Of a stretch of 64,000 bases of DNA, positions 56,740-64,000 are shown piece after piece (positions within the stretch are counted from its first letter, which is position 1; each line of letters begins with the position of its first letter). The DNA is from Novosphingobium piscinae (GTDB lineage: Bacteria; Pseudomonadota; Alphaproteobacteria; Sphingomonadales; Sphingomonadaceae): NCBI RefSeq assembly GCF_014230355.1, contig NZ_JACLAX010000008.1, positions 62,001 to 126,000 of the forward strand, in the 5' to 3' direction. The translations under genes were made by a program, and so were the position numbers. The notes below the pieces were generated by a model. It saw only the letters and a list, made by a program, of their open reading frames with translations. It searched no databases and had not been told where the DNA came from.

Positions 56740-57945
56740 TTGACCCGCACGCCTGCCGCCCTGCTGGCCACCACCCTGCTCGTTGCCGCGCTGCCGCTCG
56801 TTCCGGCTGACGGGCAGTTGCGGCCGCGGCCAGCCCCCGCGATGGCAACCCCCGCCGATCCGGCCATGGTCCCGCCCGAGGTCGCCGCCGTTCCGGTCGC
56901 CCTGCTGGTCGATCTTGGCTCGGGTCAGGTACTGTATGCCAAGGAACCCGACCGGCGCTTCGTTCCGGCCTCGATCACCAAGGTCATGACGCTCTACGTC
57001 GCCTTCGAGCTGCTTTCGCGGGGTCAGCTACGCCCAGATCAGGTCTTCCGGATGAGCGAGGGCGCCTACCGTCAGTGGCACGCGGTCGGCTCGACCATGT
57101 TCATCGACCGCGACCACCCCGTCACGGTCCATGACCTGCTGATGGGCATCGCCAACGTCTCGGCCAACGACGGCTGCGTGGTCCTGGCCGAAGGGGCGGC
57201 GGGATCGGTGCCCAACTGGCTCGCCCTGATGAACGCCGAAGCGCGCCGGCTGGGGATGAAGGACAGCCACTTCGGCACGCCCAACGGCTGGATGGATGAA
57301 GGGCAGACTTTCGTCTCGGCGCATGACCTGGCCGTGTTGGCCCAAGCCATGATTACCCGGCATCCCGATCTCTACCACGCCTATATCGGCCACCCGACGA
57401 TGACGTGGAACGGCATCACCCAGCGCAACCACGATCCGATCCTGGGCAAGCTGGAAGGCGCGGACGGGATCAAGACCGGGTTCACCAATCAGGCCGGCTA
57501 TGGCTTCCTCGGATCAGCCGAGCGGCAGAGCCGGAGGCTGGTCATGGTGATCGGCGGAGCCTACACCCCGAAGGATCGGGCGGGCGCCGCCGAGGCGCTG
57601 ATGAACTGGGGCTTCGCGGCGTTCGACAGCCGTACCCTGTTCCCGGCAGGGGCCGTGGTGGGCACGGCGCAGGTGCAGGATGGCGAGGCACGCAGCCTCC
57701 CGCTGGTGGCCTCGGGCGCGATCTCGGCGGCCAGCCCCCGCGGCACGCGCGCACCGGTCCAGCTGCGGATCGTCTATGACGGGCCACTCGAGGCGCCTGT
57801 CCGCAAAGGTGATATCGTCGCCCAGCTTGAGATCACCGTCGGCGGTCAGGCGCCGCACCGGGTGCCGCTGGCCGCTGGCGCCGACGTGCCGCGTGCCGGT
57901 CTGCTGGCGCGGCTGCGGAACGGCGTGCTGGGCCTGTTCACGTGA
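56740..57945 (+). CDS. D-alanyl-D-alanine carboxypeptidase (PBP5/6 family)
   Basis: A 401-residue low-molecular-mass penicillin-binding protein that trims the terminal D-Ala of peptidoglycan stems. Signal peptide near residues 1-25. Active-site motifs: SITK (Ser about 78), SAN (about 141) and KTG in GIKTGFTN (about 245). The C-terminal PBP5-like domain ends with an amphipathic helix (GLLARLRNGVLGLF), likely the membrane anchor. The start is TTG 56740. tmk overlaps its stop by four bases. Confidence 0.93.
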   Translation: MTRTPAALLATTLLVAALPLVPADGQLRPRPAPAMATPADPAMVPPEVAAVPVALLVDLGSGQVLYAKEPDRRFVPASITKVMTLYVAFELLSRGQLRPDQVFRMSEGAYRQWHAVGSTMFIDRDHPVTVHDLLMGIANVSANDGCVVLAEGAAGSVPNWLALMNAEARRLGMKDSHFGTPNGWMDEGQTFVSAHDLAVLAQAMITRHPDLYHAYIGHPTMTWNGITQRNHDPILGKLEGADGIKTGFTNQAGYGFLGSAERQSRRLVMVIGGAYTPKDRAGAAEALMNWGFAAFDSRTLFPAGAVVGTAQVQDGEARSLPLVASGAISAASPRGTRAPVQLRIVYDGPLEAPVRKGDIVAQLEITVGGQAPHRVPLAAGADVPRAGLLARLRNGVLGLFT

Positions 57946-58571
57946 GCGCTCCGGGGCGGTTCATCGCGCTCGAGGGCGGAGAGGGGGCCGGGAAGTCCAC
58001 CCAGTGCCGCCTGCTGGCCGAGGCCCTGACGGCCCGTGGGATCGGCACGGTGGTCACGCGCGAGCCGGGCGGCACGGCGGGAGCCGAGACGATCCGCGGC
58101 CTGTTGCTCGGCACCGAGGGCGAGGGCTGGGGACCGCGCGCCGAGGCCCTGCTGTTCGCGGCCGCCCGCTCCGACCATGTCGAGCGCCTGATCCGCCCGG
58201 CCCTGGCCCGCGGCGAATGGGTCATCTGCGATCGCTTCGTGGATTCGAGCCGCGCCTATCAGGGCGGCGGAACGGCGCTCGGGGATGAAGATATCCTCGC
58301 GCTGCACCGTATTGGCAGCGGCGGGCTGCTGCCTGACACGACCCTGCTCATCGAGGTTATCCCCGAGGTAGCCGCTGTAAGGCTCGATGCCCGCGATCAG
58401 GGGCGAGCCGACCGCATCGGTGGCCGCCCTGCCGACTATCACGCCGGCGTTGCCGCGCGGTTTGCCCGGATGGCGGCGGCCGAGCCGGCGCGCTTTGTGC
58501 GGATCGACGGTAATGGATCCCCGGAGCAGACCCATGCCGCGGTCTTGCATGCGCTGGGGTTGGAGACATGA
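57942..58571 (+). CDS. tmk: Thymidylate kinase
   Basis: Tmk phosphorylates dTMP to dTDP. P-loop EGGEGAGKSTQ (about residues 10-20), the DRFVDSSRAYQGGG DR(F/Y) motif, and VITREPGGTAGAE lid-side loop are present. 209 aa. GTG 57942 overlaps the dacC-type gene stop and its own stop overlaps holB ATG, so three genes are coupled. Confidence 0.96.
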   Translation: MSAPGRFIALEGGEGAGKSTQCRLLAEALTARGIGTVVTREPGGTAGAETIRGLLLGTEGEGWGPRAEALLFAAARSDHVERLIRPALARGEWVICDRFVDSSRAYQGGGTALGDEDILALHRIGSGGLLPDTTLLIEVIPEVAAVRLDARDQGRADRIGGRPADYHAGVAARFARMAAAEPARFVRIDGNGSPEQTHAAVLHALGLET

Positions 58572-59524
58572 CCGGGCTTATCGGCCACGCGGAACCGTGG
58601 CGCGAATGGCGCGCGGCACTGGCGTCCGGCCGCATGCACCACGCATGGATCCTGGCCGGGAGGCAGGGACTGGGCAAGGCAGGTTTCGCCCTGGCTGCCG
58701 CGCGCGAGCTGGTGGCCGAGCCCGGAGTGCCGCAGCCCGGGCTCCATCCCGACATCATCGTCCTCGAGCCCTTGCCCGCCAATGAGGATGAGGCGCGCAA
58801 GAGAGACGAGGGCAAGCCCTATGCCACCAAGCGCAACATCTCGGTCGATCAGGTGCGGCAGATCCAGCACCGCCTGACCACCCGGCCCACGCTCGGCACT
58901 CGCCGTGCGATCGTGATCGACCCGGCCGACGATCTTGAGAAGAGTGCGGTCAACGCCCTGCTGAAGAGCCTGGAGGAGCCGCCGGCCGGCTGCGTGTTCC
59001 TGCTGGTCACCCATCGTCCCGGCCGCCTGCTCCCCACCATCCGCTCACGCTGCCGGACCTTGCGCTTTCCCACCCTGACAGCCGCAGATCTGGGACCGCT
59101 GCTGGCGCGGCTGGCGCCGCGGGCCACCGAGGCGACCCGCGCTGCCGCGATCGCCGCTGCCGATGGCTCTCCCGGAGCTGCGCTAGGCTTTGTCGAACAG
59201 GAACTCGGAGCGCTCCACGCCATCATGCTGCGCCTGCTGCACGAAGGTGATGAGCACTTTGTGCTGCGCGGCGAACTGGCGGCCGAGATCGGCGCCCGCC
59301 CCGATCGCGAACGCCAGCTGGCCACGCTCGATCTGGCTCGGGCAGTGCTGGTGGAGTCGGTGTGCACCGCGCCGGGCCCACAGCAACCGCGGATCATCGA
59401 AGCCCACGCCGCGCTGGCGACACTCACCGCCCAGGCGCCGACCTACAATTACGATCCGGGGCTGCTCGCGATGGAAATCGGCGGGTTGCTCGTCTCGGCC
59501 GCGCTCCCTAGAGAAGCGGCCTGA
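58568..59524 (+). CDS. holB: DNA polymerase III subunit delta'
   Basis: Delta' is the clamp-loader subunit that opens beta-clamp rings with the gamma complex. A degenerate P-loop AGRQGLGKAGFAL, RAIVIDPADDLEKSAVNALLKSLEEPP and the arginine-rich FLLVTHRPGRLLPTIRSRCRTLRF segment are diagnostic. 318 aa. ATG overlaps tmk; metG follows at 20 bases. The tmk-holB-metG-tatD order is conserved in alphaproteobacteria. Confidence 0.93.
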   Translation: MTGLIGHAEPWREWRAALASGRMHHAWILAGRQGLGKAGFALAAARELVAEPGVPQPGLHPDIIVLEPLPANEDEARKRDEGKPYATKRNISVDQVRQIQHRLTTRPTLGTRRAIVIDPADDLEKSAVNALLKSLEEPPAGCVFLLVTHRPGRLLPTIRSRCRTLRFPTLTAADLGPLLARLAPRATEATRAAAIAAADGSPGAALGFVEQELGALHAIMLRLLHEGDEHFVLRGELAAEIGARPDRERQLATLDLARAVLVESVCTAPGPQQPRIIEAHAALATLTAQAPTYNYDPGLLAMEIGGLLVSAALPREAA

Positions 59525-59544
59525 CACCTCCAGACAGGCCGGAC

Positions 59545-61110
59545 ATGGGCGAACCCTACTACATCACGACCGCGATCTCGTATCCCAACGGCAAGCCGCA
59601 CATCGGCCACGCCTACGAGGCGATCGCCGCCGACGTCATCGCCCGCTTCCAACGGCTTTGCGGCCGTACCGTCCGGTTCCAGACGGGGACCGACGAGCAC
59701 GGCCTCAAAATGGCCCAGAAGGCCCGCGACCTGGGGCAGACTCCGAAGCAGCTGGCCGATGAAATGTCACAACATTTCATTGATATGTGTGATGTTTTGA
59801 ACGTCAGCTATGACGTTTTCATCCGCACCACCGAAGCGCGCCACCACCAGGCTTCGCAGGAGCTGTGGCGGCGTATGCAGGCGAATGGCGATCTCTACCT
59901 CGACCGCTACGAGGGGTGGTACTCGGTCCGCGACGAGGCCTATTACGACGAAAGCGAACTGACCGTCGGGGAAGGGGGGCAGAAGCTCTCGCCCCAGGGT
60001 ACCCCTGTCGAATGGACAGTCGAGGAAAGCTGGTTTTTCCGTCTCTCGGCCTATGCTGAGCGGCTGCTCGGGCTCTATCGCGACAATCCCGGCTTCATCC
60101 AGCCCGAGAGCCGCCGCAACGAGGTGCTGCGCTTTGTCGAAGGCGGCCTGCGCGACCTGTCGGTCTCGCGCACCAGCTTCGACTGGGGGGTCAAGGTTCC
60201 CGGCAGCGAGAACCATGTCATGTATGTCTGGGTCGACGCCCTGACGAATTATCTCACCGGGCTGGGTTTCCCCGAGGAAACTTCGACGGTGGAGACCTGG
60301 TGGCCCGCCGATCTGCATCTGATCGGCAAGGACATCGTCCGGTTCCACGCGGTCTACTGGCCCGCTTTCCTGATGAGCGCGGGCCTGCCGGTGCCGCGCC
60401 AGGTGTTTGGCCACGGCTTCTTGCTCAACCGCGGGCAGAAGGAATCGAAATCTCTCGGCAATGTTACCGATCCGCTCGACCTGGCTGATCGGTTCGGGGT
60501 GGACACGCTGCGCTACTTCCTGTTGCGCGAGGTCGCCTTCGGGCAGGACGGGTCCTATTCGCCGGAGGCGATTGTCACCCGCGCCAATGCCGAGCTGGCC
60601 AACAGCTTCGGCAATCTGGTGCAGCGGGTCTGCTCCATGATCTTCAAGAACATGGACGGCGTGCTTCATGCCTTTGATGAAACTGAAGCCGATCGGACGC
60701 TGCGCCAGCTTGTGTCTGACGCCTGCCGCGTCGAACTGCCCCGCGAATTCGCCGCACTCAACTTCTCGGCCGGGATCGAGGCGTGGATGCGCGCCGTCTT
60801 CGCCTGCAACGCCTATATTGACGAGCAGGCCCCCTGGGCGCTGAAGAAGACCGATCCGGCGCGGATGGAAGCGGTGTTGCTCACCCTGTTCATGGCCATC
60901 CGCGACCTGACCATCGCGATCAGCCCGGTCGTTCCTGCTGCGGCTGGAAAGGTGCTGGACCAGTTGAGCATTCCGGCCAGTGAGCGCGATCTGGCGGCAT
61001 TGGACGATCCGGCCTGGTTTGCCCGCCGCGTGGCCACAGGCGAGCCGCTGGGTCAGCCTGCCCCGGCCTTCCCACGGATCGAACTGCCCAGCGAGGACGC
61101 GGTGGCCTGA
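59545..61110 (+). CDS. metG: Methionine--tRNA ligase
   Basis: A class I synthetase charging tRNA-Met. HIGH motif HIGH in YPNGKPHIGHAYEA (residues about 17-20) and the KMSKS-type motif KESKSLGN. The zinc-knuckle cysteines of the long type are absent and there is no C-terminal EMAPII domain, so this is the short type, 521 aa. A patch of AT-rich codons occurs at 59761-59821 (residues about 73-93), containing a perfect hairpin GAAATGT/ACATTTC. Its stop overlaps tatD. Confidence 0.96.
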   Translation: MGEPYYITTAISYPNGKPHIGHAYEAIAADVIARFQRLCGRTVRFQTGTDEHGLKMAQKARDLGQTPKQLADEMSQHFIDMCDVLNVSYDVFIRTTEARHHQASQELWRRMQANGDLYLDRYEGWYSVRDEAYYDESELTVGEGGQKLSPQGTPVEWTVEESWFFRLSAYAERLLGLYRDNPGFIQPESRRNEVLRFVEGGLRDLSVSRTSFDWGVKVPGSENHVMYVWVDALTNYLTGLGFPEETSTVETWWPADLHLIGKDIVRFHAVYWPAFLMSAGLPVPRQVFGHGFLLNRGQKESKSLGNVTDPLDLADRFGVDTLRYFLLREVAFGQDGSYSPEAIVTRANAELANSFGNLVQRVCSMIFKNMDGVLHAFDETEADRTLRQLVSDACRVELPREFAALNFSAGIEAWMRAVFACNAYIDEQAPWALKKTDPARMEAVLLTLFMAIRDLTIAISPVVPAAAGKVLDQLSIPASERDLAALDDPAWFARRVATGEPLGQPAPAFPRIELPSEDAVA

Positions 61111-61895
61111 TGCTGATCGATTCGCACTGCCACCTCAATTACAAAGGCCTGTGCGAGGATCAGTCGGGCGTACTGGCGCGCGCGCGGACGGCGGGGGTCT
61201 GCGGGTTCCTCAACATCTCCACCCGGCGCAGCGAATGGGCCGAGGTGATCGCCGTGGCCGAGCGTGAGCCGGATGTCTGGGCCAGCGTCGGCATCCACCC
61301 TCACGAGGCCGACCAGCACGCAGATCTCGGCGCCGAGGTGCTGCTCGGCGCGACCTGCCACCCGCGCGTGGTCGCGATCGGCGAGACCGGACTGGACTAC
61401 TACTACGACCACTCGGATCGGCAGGTGCAGCAGGATCTGTTCCGGGTGCATATCGGCGTGGCGCGTGAGACCGGACTGCCGCTGATCATCCACACCCGCG
61501 ACGCCGAGGAGGACACCGCCCGGATCCTGCGCGAGGAAATGGGGAAGGGGGCCTTCCCCGCCCTGATCCACTGCTTCACCGCCTCGGCCGAATTCGGTGC
61601 CGAGATGCTCGAACTGGGGCTGACCATCTCGCTTTCGGGGATCGTCACCTTCAAGAACGCGGTGGCGCTGCAGGACGTGGCCCGGACTGTTCCGGAAGAT
61701 CGCCTGCTGGTCGAGACCGACGCCCCGTTCCTCGCTCCCGTCCCGCACCGGGGCAAGCCCTGCGAGCCCGCCTTCGTGGCCGATACCGCGCGCTTCGTCG
61801 CCGCCCTGCGCGGGACTACGCCAGAAGCCCTCGCGGCCACGACGACACGAAATTTTCACGCTTTGTTCTCCAAGGTCGGAGGGCAGGGCGCGTGA
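61110..61895 (+). CDS. tatD: TatD family metal-dependent hydrolase
   Basis: A 261-residue TatD-type metallohydrolase; relatives are DNases and have roles in DNA repair and RNA quality control. Metal ligands HCH in IDSHCHLNY, Glu in GETGLDYYYD, LIIHTRDAEEDT and LIHCFTASAEF, then Asp in LLVETDAPFLAP. The ATG shares its first base with the metG stop. The next gene overlaps by four bases. Confidence 0.94.
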   Translation: MLIDSHCHLNYKGLCEDQSGVLARARTAGVCGFLNISTRRSEWAEVIAVAEREPDVWASVGIHPHEADQHADLGAEVLLGATCHPRVVAIGETGLDYYYDHSDRQVQQDLFRVHIGVARETGLPLIIHTRDAEEDTARILREEMGKGAFPALIHCFTASAEFGAEMLELGLTISLSGIVTFKNAVALQDVARTVPEDRLLVETDAPFLAPVPHRGKPCEPAFVADTARFVAALRGTTPEALAATTTRNFHALFSKVGGQGA

Positions 61896-62674
61896 AGCTG
61901 ATCATGTTGGGTTCGGGAACCTCGACCGGCGTGCCCCGGATCGGCGGTGCCGATGGCCGCGGCGACTGGGGCGATTGCGATCCGGCCGAGCCGCGAAACC
62001 GGCGCTCGAGGGTCTCGATCGTGGTCGAGAGCAAGGCCGGTGCACGCCTGCTGGTCGACACGTCACCCGATCTGCGCGCGCAGTTGCTGGCGAACGGGAT
62101 CGACCGGATCGACGCAGTGTTCTGGACCCACGACCATGCCGATCACACCCACGGCATCGATGACCTGCGCCCGATGCGCTACGGCCGCGGGGCGCCATTG
62201 CCCGGTTATGGCCACGAAGAAACCGTCAGGCGATTGCGCAGCCGCTTCGGTTACGTTTTCGCTGGACAGCATGGCTACCACACCATCTGCACGATCGACA
62301 CGCTCGACCGCCTGCGGCTGTGCGCCGGATTCGGCGTACGTTGGTGCCAGATGGACCATGGACCGGCGCAGAGCACTGCCTACCGGTTCGATGCCGACGG
62401 CCGCTCGATCGGCTATGCGACCGATTTCAGCGCGATCAACCGCGAGATGGTCGACCTGTTCGACGGTTGCGACCTTCTGGTAGTCGACTGCCTGCGCCGC
62501 GAGCCACATCCAACCCACGCGCATCTCGGCATGGCGCTCGAACTGGCCGCGGCGGCGCGGGTCGGCCGCGCGGTGCTGACTCACATGGATCGCTCGATGG
62601 ACTATGCCGCGCTCGGCGCCGAGGTGCCCAGCCACGTGCTGGTCGGCTATGACGGGCTTGTGCTCGAGGCATGA
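61892..62674 (+). CDS. MBL-fold metallohydrolase (PhnP-like)
   Basis: A 260-residue metallo-beta-lactamase fold protein of the PhnP type, which in E. coli cleaves cyclic ribose phosphate; related enzymes are tRNase-like. LGSGTSTGVPRIGG opens the protein and the metal motif is WTHDHADHTHGID (HxHxDH); a later DxH-type set is CQMDHGPAQS and VDCLRREPHPTH. Start GTG 61892 overlaps tatD. The tatD-PhnP-like pair is widely conserved. No phosphonate genes are nearby. Confidence 0.9.
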   Translation: MKLIMLGSGTSTGVPRIGGADGRGDWGDCDPAEPRNRRSRVSIVVESKAGARLLVDTSPDLRAQLLANGIDRIDAVFWTHDHADHTHGIDDLRPMRYGRGAPLPGYGHEETVRRLRSRFGYVFAGQHGYHTICTIDTLDRLRLCAGFGVRWCQMDHGPAQSTAYRFDADGRSIGYATDFSAINREMVDLFDGCDLLVVDCLRREPHPTHAHLGMALELAAAARVGRAVLTHMDRSMDYAALGAEVPSHVLVGYDGLVLEA

Positions 62675-62856
62675 CCCCGCGGCTACCCGACGGCGATACG
62701 ATCGTCGCGATGGCGGGCCTCGTCATGTCACTGTTCCTCGTCTCACGCAGCAGCGCGCTGCAGCAGTTGAGCGGCCAGCGGCGGGTTGTCTATGCGGTGG
62801 TGTGGGCCGTGCTGATCGGCGCGTTGGCGGCGCTGGCGGCCCGGTTCGGAGGCTAG
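62671..62856 (+). CDS. Small predicted membrane protein, unknown function
   Basis: A 61-residue protein with two hydrophobic segments: IVAMAGLVMSLFLV and VVYAVVWAVLIGALAALAARF. ATG 62671 overlaps the stop of the MBL gene by four bases, so it belongs to the same operon. I do not recognise a family, and its partner is unknown. Last gene of the long packed run, followed by an AT-rich spacer. Confidence 0.7.
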   Translation: MTPRLPDGDTIVAMAGLVMSLFLVSRSSALQQLSGQRRVVYAVVWAVLIGALAALAARFGG

Positions 62857-62900
62857 GGCGCCCTATGCGCTCCCCCGTCCTTACCCCAGTCCAAATTAAC

Positions 62901-62914
62901 ATAATGTGCATTAT
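62901..62914. promoter_or_regulatory. Perfect palindrome upstream of mazG
   Basis: ATAATG (62901-62906) and CATTAT (62909-62914) with a TG centre lie in an AT-rich island (62891-62924) 22 bases before the mazG ATG. It is compatible with a promoter-proximal operator; the regulator is unknown. Confidence 0.45.
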
Positions 62915-62935
62915 CACAATAAAAGGTCCGCGACG

Positions 62936-63718
62936 ATGACCCCACCCGCCGAGACACCCGCCCTGTCGCGTCTGCTAGCGATCATGGCGCGTCTGCGCGA
63001 TCCGGAACGCGGCTGTGACTGGGACGTGGCGCAGACCTTCGCGACGATCGCGCCCTATACGATCGAGGAAGCCTATGAAGTGGCCGACGCGATCGAGCGC
63101 AACGACATGGCCGCGCTGCGGGACGAGCTGGGCGATCTGCTGCTGCAGGTCGTCTTCCACGCGAGAATGGCCGAGGAAGCCGGCCTGTTCGCTTTCGACG
63201 ACGTCGCCGCCGCGATCGCCGACAAGCTCGAATACCGCCATCCGCACGTGTTCGGGACAGACACCACCGTGGAGCAGCCGCGTGAGGAGCGCTGGGAGCA
63301 GCTCAAGGCCGCGGAACGCGCCGCTCGGGGGGCGACATCGGCGCTCGCCGGGGTTGCCTTGGCACTGCCCGCGCTGATGCGCGCCGAGAAGCTGCAGAAG
63401 CGCGCAGCGCGGGTCGGGTTCGACTGGGAGGATCCGGCGGGACCAGCCGACAAGGTGCGCGAGGAGTTGGACGAACTGCGTGCTGCGGGATCGGATGCCG
63501 AACGCGTGGAGGAAGCCGGTGACCTCCTGTTCGCTGCGGTCAACGCTGTGCGGGTCTATGGCATCGCGCCCGAAGAAGCCCTGCGTGCGGCCAATGCCAA
63601 GTTCGAGCGCCGCTTCCAGGCCATGGAGGCGCTTGCCGGGCAGGACGGTGAGGATTTCGCCGCCCTGCCGATCGCCCGGCAGGAAGCACTCTGGCAGCGG
63701 GTCAAGGCAGCCGAGTAA
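62936..63718 (+). CDS. mazG: Nucleoside triphosphate pyrophosphohydrolase MazG
   Basis: MazG hydrolyses NTPs to NMP and pyrophosphate, clearing aberrant nucleotides and modulating stringent response. The ExxE...ExxD metal motif is seen in YTIEEAYEVADAIE and DELGDLLLQVVFHA; the second, degenerate MazG domain follows (REELDELRAA, VEEAGDLLFAAVNAVR). 260 aa. ATG 62936 begins MTPPAETPALSRLL; the longer frame at 62906 lies in the AT-rich island. Convergent with hflX. Confidence 0.95.
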   Translation: MTPPAETPALSRLLAIMARLRDPERGCDWDVAQTFATIAPYTIEEAYEVADAIERNDMAALRDELGDLLLQVVFHARMAEEAGLFAFDDVAAAIADKLEYRHPHVFGTDTTVEQPREERWEQLKAAERAARGATSALAGVALALPALMRAEKLQKRAARVGFDWEDPAGPADKVREELDELRAAGSDAERVEEAGDLLFAAVNAVRVYGIAPEEALRAANAKFERRFQAMEALAGQDGEDFAALPIARQEALWQRVKAAE

Positions 63719-63739
63719 CCCGGCGCCGGTCGATGACCG

Positions 63740-64000
63740 CTAGAGCCGTGCAAAACGGCCAAGATCGCGCGGACTGAGCCGCACCGCGAGGCGGCGGCGC
63801 GGGCCGTCCTCCCCTTCCCCGGCGTCCTCGTCACCCACCACCTCGCCATGCGCATGGAGCCAGGCGATCCGCTGCCCTGCGCTGGCCGGCAGCACGAAGG
63901 TATGCAAGGCGGCGTCGGCTGTCAGCAGGTCCGACAGAAGAGCCAGCAAGCCTTCACAGTTTTCGCCAGTAAATGCAGATAAAGGAACGATTTTATCCTC
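63740..64000 (-). CDS. hflX: GTPase HflX, C-terminal part (5' end outside the window)
   Basis: The last 86 codons of a ribosome-associated GTPase. Reading in from the window edge gives PLSAFTGENCEGLLALLSDLL, the G5 SAxTG region of HflX, followed by its variable C-terminal tail (LPASAGQRIAWLHAHGEVV). HflX rescues stalled or heat-damaged ribosomes. hflX-mazG adjacency is common in alphaproteobacteria, though there often in the same direction. The first codons at the edge are AT-rich compared with the rest of the window. Confidence 0.88.
   Translation of the reverse strand, partial: EDKIVPLSAFTGENCEGLLALLSDLLTADAALHTFVLPASAGQRIAWLHAHGEVVGDEDAGEGEDGPRRRLAVRLSPRDLGRFARL

Overview
The window is a compact, GC-rich stretch of bacterial chromosome holding about 61 protein genes and one tRNA. 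Nearly all genes are housekeeping. Protein sequences and gene neighbourhoods point to an alphaproteobacterium, most likely a sphingomonad (Sphingomonadales, for example Novosphingobium or a relative). The clues are the CTCAGGCTGAGC-type and CCCCTCCCCTGAAGGGGAGGGG-type palindromic repeats, the DOMON-like/NamZ gene pair, the HExxH protein often annotated as 'vgr related', the hrcA-grpE ... dnaK-dnaJ layout and an alphaproteobacterial LexA-type box. Genus assignment is inference only. I found no prophage, insertion sequence, CRISPR array, secretion system or defence island.

Layout. 1-5.4 kb: glyQ (end only), glyS and ppdK; glyS carries in-frame copies of two repeat families. 5.4-8.3 kb: a methyltransferase divergent from comF, then hisI and a MerR regulator with a leaderless-looking promoter. 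8.3-13.2 kb: acyl-CoA dehydrogenase, convergent with an MFS exporter-cysK-dienelactone hydrolase operon. 13.2-17.7 kb: PilZ protein, tyrS, DOMON-like protein, NamZ-type muramidase and a zinc-ribbon methyltransferase. 17.7-23 kb (minus strand): parE, then moxR-gfa-gfa-coxE behind a structured 340-base leader. 23-29 kb: LpoA-like lipoprotein divergent from rsmI-yraN-gshB, then dedA, xerC and hemW. 29-37 kb: rdgB and rph, divergent from hrcA-grpE; a HExxH protein and a PCu(A)C copper chaperone; then dnaK-dnaJ with a heat-shock-type promoter and a strong intergenic hairpin. 37-45 kb: patatin-like protein divergent from radA (LexA-type box between), cvpA, a degenerate NifU-like scaffold, an MHS-family transporter, alr and phaR. 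45-54 kb: an archaeal/eukaryotic-type proS, M28 peptidase, rnr, universal stress protein, and the pyruvate dehydrogenase genes pdhC and lpdA. 54-64 kb: a small unknown gene beside tRNA-Ser(TGA), then a long tightly packed plus-strand run (lytic transglycosylase, DPBB-SPOR protein, D,D-carboxypeptidase, tmk, holB, metG, tatD, MBL hydrolase, small membrane protein), mazG, and the 3' end of hflX.

How the genes work together. Themes are translation (glyQS, tyrS, proS, metG, tRNA-Ser, rsmI, rnr, rph), protein folding (hrcA, grpE, dnaK, dnaJ), DNA maintenance (parE, radA, xerC, holB, tmk, rdgB, mazG), cell wall (alr, MltB-like enzyme, DPBB-SPOR protein, D,D-carboxypeptidase, NamZ, LpoA-like protein) and central carbon, sulfur and redox metabolism (ppdK, pdhC, lpdA, cysK, gshB). 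No new multi-gene system is evident. The most unusual signals are the repeat insertions inside glyS, two structured intergenic regions of 380-410 bases that hold no recognised gene, the orphan gene beside the tRNA, and several operator-like palindromes.
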